The position numbers and the translations under genes were made by a program. A DNA stretch of 64,000 nucleotides from JABCPE02 sp963518955 (GTDB lineage Bacteria > Bacteroidota > Bacteroidia > Flavobacteriales > Weeksellaceae), in contig CAUQKI010000002.1 of the NCBI GenBank assembly GCA_963518955.1, forward strand, positions 1 through 64,000, in the 5' to 3' direction. Positions 33,954 through 43,718 of the stretch are shown here, piece after piece. A model generated the notes under the pieces. That model was not told the DNA's origin, searched no databases, and saw nothing but the letters and a program-made list of their open reading frames with translations. Every line of letters starts with the position of its first letter. Within the stretch, counting starts at the first letter, position 1.

Positions 33954-36086
33954 GTGCAAAAAATGCTTAAAAAGTTATTTAAATTAAATAAAATATTGTT
34001 CGTGGCTCCATTGATGACCTTGATGTTCTGCTTCAATGCGCCTAAAAATGATGATGAAAAAATGCACATCATCATGATAAATGTAAAAAATGCACTTGCA
34101 CATGTACATTATCAGCCAAAACCGATAAATGATGCCTATTCTCGTGAGGTTTATAAAAACTATTTCGAGACGATAGACCCTGCTAAAAGATATTTTCTGC
34201 AGTCGGATATGGATGAATTTGAGAAACACAGAAACCAGCTTGATGACTATCTCAATAACGGAAACTTGGTTTTCTACAAACAGACAATAGACAGACTCTA
34301 CCAGAGAGTAAGCGAAATTGATAAAATGACTCAGGACATCTTGAGTAAACCTATTGATTTAAATGAAGATGATGAGCTTATCCTAGAACCAAAACTAAAA
34401 AAAGTGCCTGCTGACAAACAGGAACTCTATAACGAGTGGAAAAGATACATCAAATACAACATCCTCCAAGAGATAGAAACGATGACCAGCAAAGAAGAAC
34501 TCCAGCAGGAGAAGAAAGATTCTGTCATCGCTCATAAACTGAAAGACACTATCAATGTGAAAAAACTCTCTCTAGAAGAGAAAAAAATAAAGGCTACCAA
34601 AGAGATAAAAGACCTTATCTCCCACACTTTCAAGAGATTCCAAAAGAGAAAGAAAATGGACTGGTTCAGTGTGTATATGAATGCCTATACAGAGGTGTTT
34701 GACCCGCATACCAACTATTTTTCTCCAAAGGACAAAGAGGATTTTGATACTAGTTTTGCTGGAAAAGTGATCGGAATCGGTGCGCAGATTCAAGAGAAAA
34801 AAGGATACCTATACATGGGACCTTTGGTAGTTGGCGCGCCAGCATGGAAATCTAAACAAATATCCGAAGGAGATAAAATCCTAAAAGTAAAATCTAAGCC
34901 AAACGAAGAGGCTGTCAATGTAGTAGGAATGCTGGTAGATGAAGCTGTAAGGCTCATCCGTGGAGAAAAAGGCACGGAAGTGACCCTCACTTTACAGAAA
35001 AAAGATGGCAGCATAAAAGAAGTAAAACTCATCCGTGAAGAAGTTTCCATAGAGGATACTTTCGCGAGAAGTGTGATCGTAAATTCACCAAAAGGCGAAA
35101 AATACGGATATATCTACCTTCCAAGCTTTAACGCTGATTTTGATGACCCGAATGGTAGAAATGCATCTGATGATGTAAAAGCCGAAATCGTAAAGCTGAA
35201 ATCTCAAAACATTAAAGGAATAATCCTAGATGTGAGAAACAATGGAGGCGGCTCACTTACAGAAGTAGTGGACATCGTAGGACTCTTCATGAAAAACGGC
35301 CCTGTGGTGCAGATAAAAGACCCAAATGGCAGAATCAACATTTTAAGAAACAAGACCAATTCGCCAGTATGGGAAGGGCCTCTAGTGATTATGCAAAATG
35401 AGTTCTCCGCCTCTGCATCCGAAATTCTAGCAGGAGCGATGAAAGACTACGGAAGAGCCGTGGTTGTAGGTTCGCCACACTCCTATGGAAAGGGAACTGT
35501 GCAGACCTTTGCAGACCTAAATCGTTTCATGAATTCTACAGATGACTTTGGTTCTATAAAACTGACTATCCAGAAATTCTATAGAGTCAATGGAAAATCT
35601 ACCCAGCTGAAAGGTGTAGATGCAGATATCCCGATGAACGACTTTTTCTCTTACTCCGAAATTGGAGAAAGATATAGAGATAATGCCCTTCCATGGGATC
35701 AGATTCCTACTACAAGATTTGCGCCTGTGGGAACGCTGAATATCTCTAGCTTACAGAAAAACAGCCAAAATAGAATGAGTAAAAATTCTAATTATCAACT
35801 GCTTCTAGAATCGGCACAATGGAGAGAAAAACTAGATAAAGAAGAAAAAATCACATTGAACTTAAATAAGTTTAATAAACTGATGAAAACCAGAAAAGAT
35901 CAGATTAAAAAATTCAAATCTTTATCTAAGTATGATAACAAGCTGGTTTTCACACTTCACAAAGACGAACAAGCGAGAGGTAAGAAAGATGAAGTTTTCG
36001 CGAAGAAAAGTGAATCTTGGCTTAAAAACCTGAAACGAGATTTATTCTTAGAAGAAACGGTAAATGTCATTTCAGAAATGAAATAA
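33954..36086 (+). CDS. prc: Carboxy-terminal (tail-specific) processing protease, S41A family
   Basis: The product is 710 aa, the size of Prc/Tsp. It has an N-terminal signal/anchor (about 8-28), a helical N-terminal region, a PDZ domain around 250-350 (GIGAQIQEKKGYLYMGPLVV), the S41 protease core and a C-terminal DUF3340-like tail. By comparison with E. coli Prc the catalytic Ser is the middle one of FSASASE (Ser487) and the base is Lys513 in SYGKGTVQ. It degrades or trims periplasmic proteins at their C-termini. The ATG at 33,963 (MLKKLFK) is an alternative start. Confidence 0.93.
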   Translation: MQKMLKKLFKLNKILFVAPLMTLMFCFNAPKNDDEKMHIIMINVKNALAHVHYQPKPINDAYSREVYKNYFETIDPAKRYFLQSDMDEFEKHRNQLDDYLNNGNLVFYKQTIDRLYQRVSEIDKMTQDILSKPIDLNEDDELILEPKLKKVPADKQELYNEWKRYIKYNILQEIETMTSKEELQQEKKDSVIAHKLKDTINVKKLSLEEKKIKATKEIKDLISHTFKRFQKRKKMDWFSVYMNAYTEVFDPHTNYFSPKDKEDFDTSFAGKVIGIGAQIQEKKGYLYMGPLVVGAPAWKSKQISEGDKILKVKSKPNEEAVNVVGMLVDEAVRLIRGEKGTEVTLTLQKKDGSIKEVKLIREEVSIEDTFARSVIVNSPKGEKYGYIYLPSFNADFDDPNGRNASDDVKAEIVKLKSQNIKGIILDVRNNGGGSLTEVVDIVGLFMKNGPVVQIKDPNGRINILRNKTNSPVWEGPLVIMQNEFSASASEILAGAMKDYGRAVVVGSPHSYGKGTVQTFADLNRFMNSTDDFGSIKLTIQKFYRVNGKSTQLKGVDADIPMNDFFSYSEIGERYRDNALPWDQIPTTRFAPVGTLNISSLQKNSQNRMSKNSNYQLLLESAQWREKLDKEEKITLNLNKFNKLMKTRKDQIKKFKSLSKYDNKLVFTLHKDEQARGKKDEVFAKKSESWLKNLKRDLFLEETVNVISEMK

Positions 36087-36099
36087 ATAACTTGATAAG

Positions 36100-36924
36100 A
36101 TGGACTTAAAAGAATTTTTAGAATATCCACTGCTCTCTATCCATACCTATACATTGCACATGTACCAGGTAATAGGAGTTGCTCTGGTGATTTGTGTCTC
36201 ATATATTGTTGAGAAAATTTCTAAAAAAATCTTTTACAGGCGTTCATCACAGGTGGACAAAGGAACCAAATATGCTTTTCATCAGATTGTATATTACGGA
36301 ATTATCATTGTCACTTTCCTAATCATCATGCGGATTCTAGGAGTAAATATTTCTCCGTTTTTGGTAGGTTCTAGTGCTGTCTTGGTAGGGATAGGTCTTG
36401 GACTTCAAAACTTATTTTTAGACTTTATTTCTGGAGTCATTATTTTATTAGACAAAAGTGTCCGTGTGGGAGATGTCCTTGATATGAACGGCGTAATGGG
36501 CAGGGTGGAACAAATAAGCATGAGAACCACCAAAATCCTCACTACAGACCGAAAAACCATAGTTTTCCCTAATTCATATCTTACCAAGGACAAACTTACC
36601 AATTATTCATCTCATGATGCTGCGAATGCCTTCTTTATAGATATAGGTGTGGACTATAAAACGGATATCAAAATGGTAGAAAACCTCCTTGTAGAGGCTG
36701 CTATGGAGAATGAAGATATTTCCAAAGAGCGAGAACCATTCATCAGGCTGAATGATTTTGCGGATTCTTCTCTCAATCTTAGGCTTTATTTCTTTTCTAA
36801 TGACCCTTTTCATATTTCCCACACGAAAAGTGAAATAAGAAAGTCTATTTTGGAAAAATTCCGAGCTAATAATGTAAATATCCCATTCCCTACAACTACT
36901 ATAGATTTCCCAGCTTATAAATAA
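36100..36924 (+). CDS. Mechanosensitive ion channel, MscS family
   Basis: The product is 274 aa with three membrane helices (about 17-37, 60-82 and 86-115), the third being the Gly/Ala-rich pore helix (LVGSSAVLVGIGLGLQNLFLDFISG). The MscS beta domain follows (VRVGDVLDMNGVMGRVEQIS, RTTKILTTDRKTIVFPNSYL) and then a C-terminal alpha/beta domain. It should release osmolytes on hypo-osmotic shock. It begins 13 bases after the protease gene and is probably cotranscribed with it. Confidence 0.93.
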   Translation: MDLKEFLEYPLLSIHTYTLHMYQVIGVALVICVSYIVEKISKKIFYRRSSQVDKGTKYAFHQIVYYGIIIVTFLIIMRILGVNISPFLVGSSAVLVGIGLGLQNLFLDFISGVIILLDKSVRVGDVLDMNGVMGRVEQISMRTTKILTTDRKTIVFPNSYLTKDKLTNYSSHDAANAFFIDIGVDYKTDIKMVENLLVEAAMENEDISKEREPFIRLNDFADSSLNLRLYFFSNDPFHISHTKSEIRKSILEKFRANNVNIPFPTTTIDFPAYK

Positions 36925-36927
36925 AAA

Positions 36928-36958
36928 AATAGTCAAGAATTTCTTCTTGACTATTTTT
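36928..36958. terminator. Bidirectional terminator
   Basis: AATAGTCAAGAA-TTTC-TTCTTGACTATT with flanking A and T tracts, between the convergent MscS and MORN-like genes. Confidence 0.85.
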
Positions 36959-36960
36959 AT

Positions 36961-38502
36961 TTATTCTGTACGGAGCATTATTTCATATATTTCAAAATAA
37001 TCTGAATAATCCCCATCACTCTTGAATCTCTCTTCTTTTACTAGTTCCTTTTCCACATAAGTCCTTTTCACATACCATTTCCCTTTTTTGCTGTATTCTA
37101 CAGTTTCTGCATCCGCATAATAGGACTTTAGTTTTAGCACCCCTTTTTCTATCTTTCCGTCTTTTATAACTATTTTACTCATTGGCTTTCCTTTGTCATC
37201 GAAAGGTGTTATTTCTGCACTAAAATATGCATCTTCATCATACCTATTATTTGTTGTATAATAATATTTAAGTTTACCATCTGAATATATTTTCACCTCA
37301 TAGATATCTTTACTTTCATCATATTTCTTCTCATATGTAGGTTTTCCTTCCATGTTTACTTCTCTAGTCTCCATCAGAAGACCATCTTTATAAGTGGACT
37401 GAGCTCCTCCCTCTATAACACTGCCATTATATGGAAGCCCATCTCTGTAAGTAAGAACTTGTTTCCCGCCATTTCCAAAACTCCATATTTCTTTAGCACC
37501 CCCTTCATCATCATAGAAATATTGGTTTTGTAATTCTCCTTCTTGGTCAAAATATTTGCCTTCTAGCCCTTTCCCATTTTTATAGGTAAGGATTGATATT
37601 ATTTTTTTTGTTTTTTCATACAAATCAATTTCTATCTTCTCACCATTATAGGGTGTCATCATATCCATTTCCTTGTCATATCTGTACTCTAGACTTCCTA
37701 TTTTCTTACCACTTTCATCATATACAACCTCCGTAGCGGTTTTCCCATGTGATTTGTAAGTTTTTTTCAGCTTGCCGTTTCCATAGTAGCATTTGGATTC
37801 AGTAGGCATATCGTAAGTCGTTGATTGTCCTGAGAAATTTTCGATACAAGAAACTTTCATAGGACTTGCATAATATTTTACATTTATCCCTGTATAAAAG
37901 CCGTCTTTATTTATCTTTTGGCTGCCTATATATTTTCCATTTTCATCATAATATTTGACTTCGGAAGCTGTGTAAGGGTCTCCTCCCGCATAGATTTCTT
38001 CAAAACGGATTCCCTGCAATGATTTCCCATAAGTTGTCATCTTTACAACATCGCCATCTTTATACTCGGTAATCGTGTTATTTTGATAATCATTTTCATA
38101 ACCATATGATTTACCGCTAAATACAGCATAGTTTTTATAAATAAAATCTTGGGAAATACGGCCGTCTTCTTGGTAACTCTTATGCTCCCCTACCTGAGCT
38201 CCTTTTGAGAAATGTGACACCATACTCACTTTTCCATCTGGATAGTACCATGTAACTTTCCCCTCAAAAACCTCCTGATTAGGCGTTTTGTCCGAAGCCT
38301 TCCCCTCCATCTGCAAGGTTCCGTTGATATAATAATCTTTGATTAAATAATAATCTCCCTGCTGGGTGGTTTCTCGGTAAAAAGATGCCTTTTTCTTATC
38401 CTTGATGATGTTCCATTCCTCATCAAAATAAATTACCCCCTGCGATTGTGCATAAATGCCCTGAAAAAGAGCAAATGCCGACACGATAAAAAATCTTTTC
38501 AT
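36961..38502 (-). CDS. Exported MORN/YwqK-like repeat protein
   Basis: The product is 513 aa with signal peptide MKRFFIVSAFALFQGIYAQ. The body is built of about 15 repeats of roughly 22 residues of the type YYPDGKVSMVSHFSKGAQVG or YYDENGKYIGSQKINKDGFY, i.e. MORN-like/YwqK repeats that form an extended beta structure. Such proteins are common in Bacteroidota; their binding partners are generally unknown. It is monocistronic. Envelope or extracellular location is predicted from the signal peptide. Confidence 0.8.
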   Translation of the reverse strand: MKRFFIVSAFALFQGIYAQSQGVIYFDEEWNIIKDKKKASFYRETTQQGDYYLIKDYYINGTLQMEGKASDKTPNQEVFEGKVTWYYPDGKVSMVSHFSKGAQVGEHKSYQEDGRISQDFIYKNYAVFSGKSYGYENDYQNNTITEYKDGDVVKMTTYGKSLQGIRFEEIYAGGDPYTASEVKYYDENGKYIGSQKINKDGFYTGINVKYYASPMKVSCIENFSGQSTTYDMPTESKCYYGNGKLKKTYKSHGKTATEVVYDESGKKIGSLEYRYDKEMDMMTPYNGEKIEIDLYEKTKKIISILTYKNGKGLEGKYFDQEGELQNQYFYDDEGGAKEIWSFGNGGKQVLTYRDGLPYNGSVIEGGAQSTYKDGLLMETREVNMEGKPTYEKKYDESKDIYEVKIYSDGKLKYYYTTNNRYDEDAYFSAEITPFDDKGKPMSKIVIKDGKIEKGVLKLKSYYADAETVEYSKKGKWYVKRTYVEKELVKEERFKSDGDYSDYFEIYEIMLRTE

Positions 38503-38690
38503 TTTCTAATTCATTTAAATTTCACCTCCAAAGATAAAGAATATTTTGACTGATACACCTGCTTTGTAAGTTTTTGTTTTAGTCATTGTGTAAAAACATA
38601 TATTATTCAAATTTTATTTTTAAATTAGAACTTTTATAAAAATCATTTATTTTAATTGAAAATTTTGAAAGAAGTAACAACCAACAATAA
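38503..38690. other. Divergent intergenic region
   Basis: AT-rich gap between the MORN-like gene (leftward) and the small gene at 38,691 (rightward). It must contain both promoters, but I see no clear TAnnTTTG match and no RNA structure. Confidence 0.3.
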
Positions 38691-39002
38691 ATGAATTCTA
38701 TCAACATTCTATACAAAAAGATAAAAACTCTACCGACAATATTAAATTTTGAGGATGAAATTTATTTCATTGAGAATTTAAAAAAAATCAATGAAGAAGA
38801 AATTTTTCAAAATAAAGAAATATTTATTGAGATTTTAGAAATCCTTCAAATTTCTCATCAAGACAATGGTATTTTTGAAGTAACAAATAAAAACATCAAT
38901 ATATTCTTAGATTTTATTAACTGGATAAGAATGATAGATAATAAATATTATTTAGGAGTTGAAAAATATATTGATGGGTTTGAAATAAAACTCCACGAAT
39001 AA
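38691..39002 (+). CDS. Hypothetical protein
   Basis: The product is 103 aa, soluble, probably all-helical, rich in Ile, Asn, Glu and Lys (FEDEIYFIENLKKINEEEIF, NIFLDFINWIRMID). No signal peptide and no recognised family. It is isolated between a divergent exported protein and a terminator in front of the tRNA-Val pair. Confidence 0.5.
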   Translation: MNSINILYKKIKTLPTILNFEDEIYFIENLKKINEEEIFQNKEIFIEILEILQISHQDNGIFEVTNKNINIFLDFINWIRMIDNKYYLGVEKYIDGFEIKLHE

Positions 39003-39004
39003 AA

Positions 39005-39038
39005 AAAAATTCAAGACTTATAAAAATCTTGAATTTTT
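39005..39038. terminator. Bidirectional terminator
   Basis: AAAAATTCAAGA-N10-TCTTGAATTTTT, a 12-bp stem with A/T tracts, placed between the small gene on the plus strand and the tRNA-Val pair on the minus strand. Confidence 0.85.
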
Positions 39039-39039
39039 G

Positions 39040-39114
39040 TGGGTTCTAAGGGATTCGAACCCCTGACCCTCTGGGTGTAAACCAGATGCTCTGAACCAAC
39101 TGAGCTAAGAACCC
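39040..39114 (-). tRNA. tRNA-Val (UAC)
   Basis: 75 nt. Acceptor stem GGGTTCT/AGAACCC with A73; D-arm GCTCAGTTGG; anticodon stem TCTGG/CCAGA around loop TTTACAC giving anticodon UAC; T-arm GGGGTTCGAATCCCT. CCA is not encoded. Confidence 0.95.
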
Positions 39115-39120
39115 TGTCTG

Positions 39121-39195
39121 TGGGCGGTGAGGGATTCGAACCCCCGACCCTCTGGGTGTAAACCAGATGCTCTGAACCAACTGAGCTAACCGCCC
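39121..39195 (-). tRNA. tRNA-Val (UAC), second copy
   Basis: 75 nt. Acceptor stem GGGCGGT/ACCGCCC with A73; same anticodon arm (TCTGG-TTTACAC-CCAGA, anticodon UAC) and same D-arm as the neighbouring tRNA, but a different acceptor stem. Only 6 bases separate the two genes, so both come from one precursor. Confidence 0.95.
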
Positions 39196-39224
39196 TCATT
39201 TGAGTGGTGCAAATATACGGATTT

Positions 39225-40466
39225 TTATTTAACCTCCAAATTTTTTTCTAAAAAATCTCCAACTACAAAATTACTCCCCCCTATGAAAATCATCTCATCC
39301 TCCTTGCAGCTGGCTTTTGCAGACTGATATCCTGCCTCCACACTATCAAAAATTTTGAAATCCACTCCTGCCTCCACCAGCAAATTTTCATAATCTTTCG
39401 GGTGTCTTCCCCTGTGAATTGCTGGTTTTACAAAATAATAATGAGCATCACGAGGAAGAATTTTCAGAACCTCATCTATATTTTTTTCCTGAACAAAACC
39501 TAAAACAATGTGTTTATGACAGTGATACTCAGACAACTGGCTAAACACCATATCCAGCCCCACTTTATTATGTCCTGTATCACAGATAGTTAGTGGATTT
39601 TTAGAAAATTCAAACCAGCGACCGATGAATCCCGTATTTTTCTGAACATGGAGCAGTCCATCGTGAATATTTTCATCCGAAATAGAAATATTTTTCTTCC
39701 TCAAAACCTCCACCAAAGCCAAAACCACACGAATGTTTTTTCGCTGATAATTGCCCTTCAAATCGGTTTCCAAATCCGTTCTGACTTCCGTAGCATCTAT
39801 AAATTCCGTTCCCATTGCATCGGCTTTTTCGCGAATTATATCTTTAACCAAAATATTTTCATCGCCAGAGATTATCGGAACATTTTCTTTGATAATTCCT
39901 GCCTTTTCTACAGCTATCTGTTCCAGCGTTTCGCCCAAAATATCCTGATGGTCAAGCTGGACATTCGTAATCGCCGAAACCAACGGAGTGATGATATTCG
40001 TGGAATCCAGCCTCCCGCCGAGACCAACTTCGATGATGGCAAAATCCACCTCATTTTGATAAAAATACTCAAACGCCATAATGGTCGTAAATTCAAAAAA
40101 GGAAGGCAAAATCTGCTCTGGAATTTGCTTTAATTTTTGAATAAACTGATACACAAACTCCTTGTCCGCCTTCTCTCCATTGATTTTCACCCGTTCTGTA
40201 AACTCCACTAAATGAGGCGAATTATAAATCCCAACCTTGTAGCCTGCCTCCTGCAAGATAGAAGCCAGCATATTGCTCGTAGAGCCCTTCCCATTGGTTC
40301 CACCGATGTGGATGGTTTTTATCTTATTCTGTGGATTCCCCCAGTAATCACAGAGTTTTTTTATATTATCCAGCCCTGGTTTGTAGGCTTTTTTTCCATT
40401 TTCCTGATAATTAGGAGTTTGTTTAAAAAGCCATTCCAGCGCCTCTTGATAGTCCTTTTTGTCCAT
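39225..40466 (-). CDS. folC: Dihydrofolate synthase / folylpolyglutamate synthase
   Basis: The product is 413 aa, normal for FolC. The Mur-ligase-type ATP loop is HIGGTNGKGSTS (53-64). Further signatures are YNSPHLVEFTERVKING, FAIIEVGLGGRLDSTNII, ITNVQLDHQDILGETLEQIA and EKAGIIKENVPI. It adds glutamate to dihydropteroate/folates in the cytoplasm. It lies directly upstream of the two tRNA-Val genes on the same strand. Confidence 0.95.
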   Translation of the reverse strand: MDKKDYQEALEWLFKQTPNYQENGKKAYKPGLDNIKKLCDYWGNPQNKIKTIHIGGTNGKGSTSNMLASILQEAGYKVGIYNSPHLVEFTERVKINGEKADKEFVYQFIQKLKQIPEQILPSFFEFTTIMAFEYFYQNEVDFAIIEVGLGGRLDSTNIITPLVSAITNVQLDHQDILGETLEQIAVEKAGIIKENVPIISGDENILVKDIIREKADAMGTEFIDATEVRTDLETDLKGNYQRKNIRVVLALVEVLRKKNISISDENIHDGLLHVQKNTGFIGRWFEFSKNPLTICDTGHNKVGLDMVFSQLSEYHCHKHIVLGFVQEKNIDEVLKILPRDAHYYFVKPAIHRGRHPKDYENLLVEAGVDFKIFDSVEAGYQSAKASCKEDEMIFIGGSNFVVGDFLEKNLEVK

Positions 40467-40535
40467 CTCTAAAAATTTCCGCCAAAGATATAAACATCTT
40501 TTTAAATTAAATTGATTTTATAAAATTCAATTATT

Positions 40536-40563
40536 TTTGATTTGTTAGGTTAATCTAATTTTG
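40536..40563 (+). promoter_or_regulatory. Promoter of feoAB
   Basis: TTTG, 16 bases, then TAATTTTG (TAnnTTTG). The ATG of feoA lies 27 bases downstream of the -7 element. I see no clear Fur-box palindrome. Confidence 0.45.
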
Positions 40564-40589
40564 TAAATTTGGGCAATAAAATAATTTGA

Positions 40590-40823
40590 ATGGATTTAGG
40601 TTCGTTAAAAACAGGGCAAAAAGGTGTAGTTTTAGGGATTTCTCCGGAATGCAAAGGAGAAATCAGACAGCGGTTTTTAGATTTAGGATTCATCAAAGGC
40701 GCTGAAATTCATATCCAAAACATCAGTCCGCTGGGTGACCCTATCGCCTACAATATTCATAACACGCTGATTGCCTTACGAAAAGAGGACACTAAATACA
40801 TTCTGATAGAGATTAAAAGTTAA
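40590..40823 (+). CDS. feoA: Ferrous iron transport protein A
   Basis: The product is 77 aa, a small SH3-like FeoA. Typical elements are GQKGVVLGIS, RQRFLDLGFIKGAEIHIQ, SPLGDPIAYNIHNTLIALRK and a C-terminal strand. It assists FeoB. The start of feoB follows 6 bases after its stop, so the genes form an operon. Confidence 0.93.
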   Translation: MDLGSLKTGQKGVVLGISPECKGEIRQRFLDLGFIKGAEIHIQNISPLGDPIAYNIHNTLIALRKEDTKYILIEIKS

Positions 40824-40829
40824 ACTGAA

Positions 40830-42995
40830 ATGAAATCAAGCTGCCAAGTCTGCGAACTCAATACAGCCAGCCAACTAAAAAAGCTGGGAGAAAACGCCGC
40901 GAATACACAGTTTACAATAGCCCTTGCTGGAAATCCCAACACAGGGAAAAGCACTATTTTCAATGCTTTGACTGGGCTAAAACAGCATACAGGAAACTGG
41001 CCTGGCAAAACGGTAACACACTCCGAAGGGTATTTTTCTTATCAGCAAAACACCTTCAAAATCGTAGACCTGCCCGGCACTTATTCACTGCTTTCCACTT
41101 CTGATGACGAGGAGGCTGCCAGAGATTTTATTTTATTTGGGAAACCTGACATCACCGTAGTGGTGGTGGATGCAGGGCGTATGCAGAGACATTTTAGTCT
41201 TTTATTGCAAGTAATGGAAGTTTCGGAAAATGTGATTCTTTGTCTTAATCTAATGGATGAGGCGAAAAAACACGGCACCGAAATTGACACCCGCACCCTA
41301 TCCCGCGACTTGGGAATTCCTGTGATAGGCACCAGCGCAAGGTCTAAAGATGGAATCCCTGAACTTCTATCTACAATCCATAAAATGGCAAAAGGAGAGA
41401 TTACCACAAAGAAAAAATCTTTCGTAAAGCCGAGTAAAACAGTAAAAAATTCGGTGGAGAAAGTTGCTAAACACCTCTCACAGCTTGACCCAGAGCTTGA
41501 CAACACCGAATGGATAGCTGCCAGATTATTAGAGGGAAATAAAAATCTTGCAGAAGAATTAAAAAAAGGAATAATATCCACTCGTATCAATTCCGAAAAT
41601 TTTGAGCCAATACATCATTTAGTGGAGGAATGCAAAACCAACTTTCCTAAAAACTACCATGATGAACGAATAGAAAATCTCTATGCCGAAGCCGCTAAAA
41701 TCATACAATCATCTGTATCTTCTACTGAATCACAGAGATTATTCCGTATAGAGCGAATGATAGACAATCTGGTCACGCACAGAATATGGGGCTTTGGGAT
41801 TATGTTTCTTTTATTGAGTTTGGTTTTATGGCTGACTATCATTGGAGCTAACTACCCATCAGAATTTCTCTCTTTCCTGCTTTTAGAGAAGATTTATCCT
41901 TTTCTAAAATCTGGAGCCAATGAGCTTAATTTCCCTTGGTGGCTGAGCGGATTACTGATAGACGGTATCTACCTTGCCACGGCTTGGGTCGTCTCCGTGA
42001 TGCTCCCTCCTATGGCGATATTTTTCCCATTATTTACCCTTTTGGAAGATTTTGGTTATTTGCCGAGAGTAGCTTTTAATTTGGACAGAATTTTCAGAAA
42101 AACAGGCGCCCATGGGAAACAGGCGCTTACCATGAGTATGGGCTTCGGGTGTAATGCTGCCGGCGTGGTGGCGACCAGAATTATCAATAGCCCTAGGGAA
42201 AAGCTCATCGCTATTATCACGAATAATTTCGCGCTATGTAACGGAAGATGGGGCACGCAGATTCTTATGGCTACCCTATTCATAGGGATATTAGTCCCTG
42301 AGCAGTGGTCAGGACTTGTTTCTATGCTTGCTATCGTAGGCATCGTGATTTTAGGAATTGCATTTACCTTCTTCACTTCTTGGCTTTTATCGAGAACATT
42401 ACTCAAAGGAGAGGCTTCGTTTTTCACCTTGGAACTGCCGCCTTACAGACCTCCACAAATATGGCAAACGATATACACTTCTCTGATAGACAGAACACTG
42501 ATAGTTCTCTGGAGAGCCATAGTCTTCGCTGTTCCAGCAGGGGCTGCTATTTGGCTGATTTCCAATATCAGTATCGGCGGTCACCCTATTGCTCTATGGA
42601 TGATAGATGGACTGGAGCCTTTCGGACTATTTTTAGGGCTGAATGGAGTGATTCTTTTGGCTTACATCTTGGCTATTCCTGCCAATGAAATCGTAATTCC
42701 TACGATATTGATGCTCACTTCTTTAACACTAGGAAACGATGCTTTAGCGGGAGTATTATTTGAAACTTCGGATAACGAAATCGCCTCAATTCTGCAAATG
42801 GGAGGATGGACTACCCTCACGGCTATAAATCTCATGCTGTTTAGCCTGCTGCACAACCCATGTAGCACCACTATTTACACCATTTATAAAGAAACTGGAA
42901 GCAAAAAATGGACAAGCATCGCTACTTTTCTTCCTGTTTTGTATGGATTTATAGTATGTTTTATCGTTACACAGATTTGGAATTTCTTTCATTAA
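40830..42995 (+). CDS. feoB: Ferrous iron transporter FeoB
   Basis: The product is 721 aa. It has an N-terminal GTPase: G1 GNPNTGKST (34-42), G3 DLPGTYSL, G4 NLMDEAKK. The membrane part has the Gate motifs (AFNLDRIFRKTGAHGKQALT, MGFGCNAAGVVATR) and about 8 helices. It takes up Fe(II) across the inner membrane. A Cys pair near the N-terminus (CQVC, 5-8) may sense redox or metal. Operon with feoA; no feoC-like gene follows. Confidence 0.97.
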   Translation: MKSSCQVCELNTASQLKKLGENAANTQFTIALAGNPNTGKSTIFNALTGLKQHTGNWPGKTVTHSEGYFSYQQNTFKIVDLPGTYSLLSTSDDEEAARDFILFGKPDITVVVVDAGRMQRHFSLLLQVMEVSENVILCLNLMDEAKKHGTEIDTRTLSRDLGIPVIGTSARSKDGIPELLSTIHKMAKGEITTKKKSFVKPSKTVKNSVEKVAKHLSQLDPELDNTEWIAARLLEGNKNLAEELKKGIISTRINSENFEPIHHLVEECKTNFPKNYHDERIENLYAEAAKIIQSSVSSTESQRLFRIERMIDNLVTHRIWGFGIMFLLLSLVLWLTIIGANYPSEFLSFLLLEKIYPFLKSGANELNFPWWLSGLLIDGIYLATAWVVSVMLPPMAIFFPLFTLLEDFGYLPRVAFNLDRIFRKTGAHGKQALTMSMGFGCNAAGVVATRIINSPREKLIAIITNNFALCNGRWGTQILMATLFIGILVPEQWSGLVSMLAIVGIVILGIAFTFFTSWLLSRTLLKGEASFFTLELPPYRPPQIWQTIYTSLIDRTLIVLWRAIVFAVPAGAAIWLISNISIGGHPIALWMIDGLEPFGLFLGLNGVILLAYILAIPANEIVIPTILMLTSLTLGNDALAGVLFETSDNEIASILQMGGWTTLTAINLMLFSLLHNPCSTTIYTIYKETGSKKWTSIATFLPVLYGFIVCFIVTQIWNFFH

Positions 42996-43003
42996 ATAAA
43001 TGT

Positions 43004-43030
43004 TTTGATTTTTCATTTTCGTTATCTTTG
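43004..43030 (+). promoter_or_regulatory. Promoter of the DUF2490-like gene
   Basis: TTTG, 15 bases, then TATCTTTG (TAnnTTTG), ending 17 bases before the ATG at 43,048. The gene therefore has its own promoter inside the feoB 3' gap. Confidence 0.5.
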
Positions 43031-43047
43031 CGGTAAATTTTAATAAA

Positions 43048-43707
43048 ATGAATCGACTGAAAATCATTATATTATTTTTTACCCTTTCCATTTCTACTTC
43101 CCTAAAATCACAAGCGATAGATGCGCCGCATTCTTTCGTAGTAGTAGGTTTTACCGCAAATATGGGAAATTTAGGAAAACTCACGACCTTCGGTGGATAC
43201 AGCCCGACTGACAACTCGTACATTGCAAGGGTTTTGCCGACATTTACGATTAATAAATACATCTCGCTGACGCCTGGTTATGCCTTTTTTCAAGATTATG
43301 AATCCAAGAGCGAAAACGCAGAGCACCAGATTATGGCTTATGCCACTTTCACCCTTCCTATCAGCAATAAACTGTCCATTACTGACAGAAATATGTACTA
43401 CTATCAGATAAAAAACTACGCTAGTAATACTGCTACTTACAGAAATAGATTAGGTCTAAACTACAAAATAAAAGTCAAAGACATTCCTGTAAGCCTCTAT
43501 GCCCATGATGAAATCTACATAAATCTAGAAAACGGAAAATTACGAAACAGAGTTTATGTAGGGTCAAGCGTAAGTCTAAGCTGGCTCACTCCACAGCTGA
43601 TGTACTACATGCAGTCCGAAAAAGGAAAATCTAACAAACATTACTGGATGCTTTCCCTGCTTGTTCCTTTAGAAAAATTCGGGTTCTTTTCTGGCAAAAA
43701 GAAATAA
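43048..43707 (+). CDS. DUF2490-like outer-membrane protein
   Basis: The product is 219 aa with signal peptide MNRLKIIILFFTLSISTSLKSQ. Barrel-type strands and the patterns YISLTPGYAFFQDYES and YRNRLGLNYKI, with an Arg-rich turn, are typical of DUF2490 proteins. It probably sits in the outer membrane. It lies between feoB and a zinc-ribbon gene on the same strand; a link to iron uptake is possible but unproven. Confidence 0.7.
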   Translation: MNRLKIIILFFTLSISTSLKSQAIDAPHSFVVVGFTANMGNLGKLTTFGGYSPTDNSYIARVLPTFTINKYISLTPGYAFFQDYESKSENAEHQIMAYATFTLPISNKLSITDRNMYYYQIKNYASNTATYRNRLGLNYKIKVKDIPVSLYAHDEIYINLENGKLRNRVYVGSSVSLSWLTPQLMYYMQSEKGKSNKHYWMLSLLVPLEKFGFFSGKKK

Positions 43708-43718
43708 TTTCCCATAAA

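Noticed and set aside
39011..39199. Minus-strand frame of 62 codons with two repeats of EHLVYTQRVxGSNP
   Set aside because: It is the translation of the two tRNA-Val genes.
40536..40590. Fur box or metal riboswitch upstream of feoAB
   Set aside because: No palindrome resembling a Fur site and no structured leader; the gap holds little more than the promoter.
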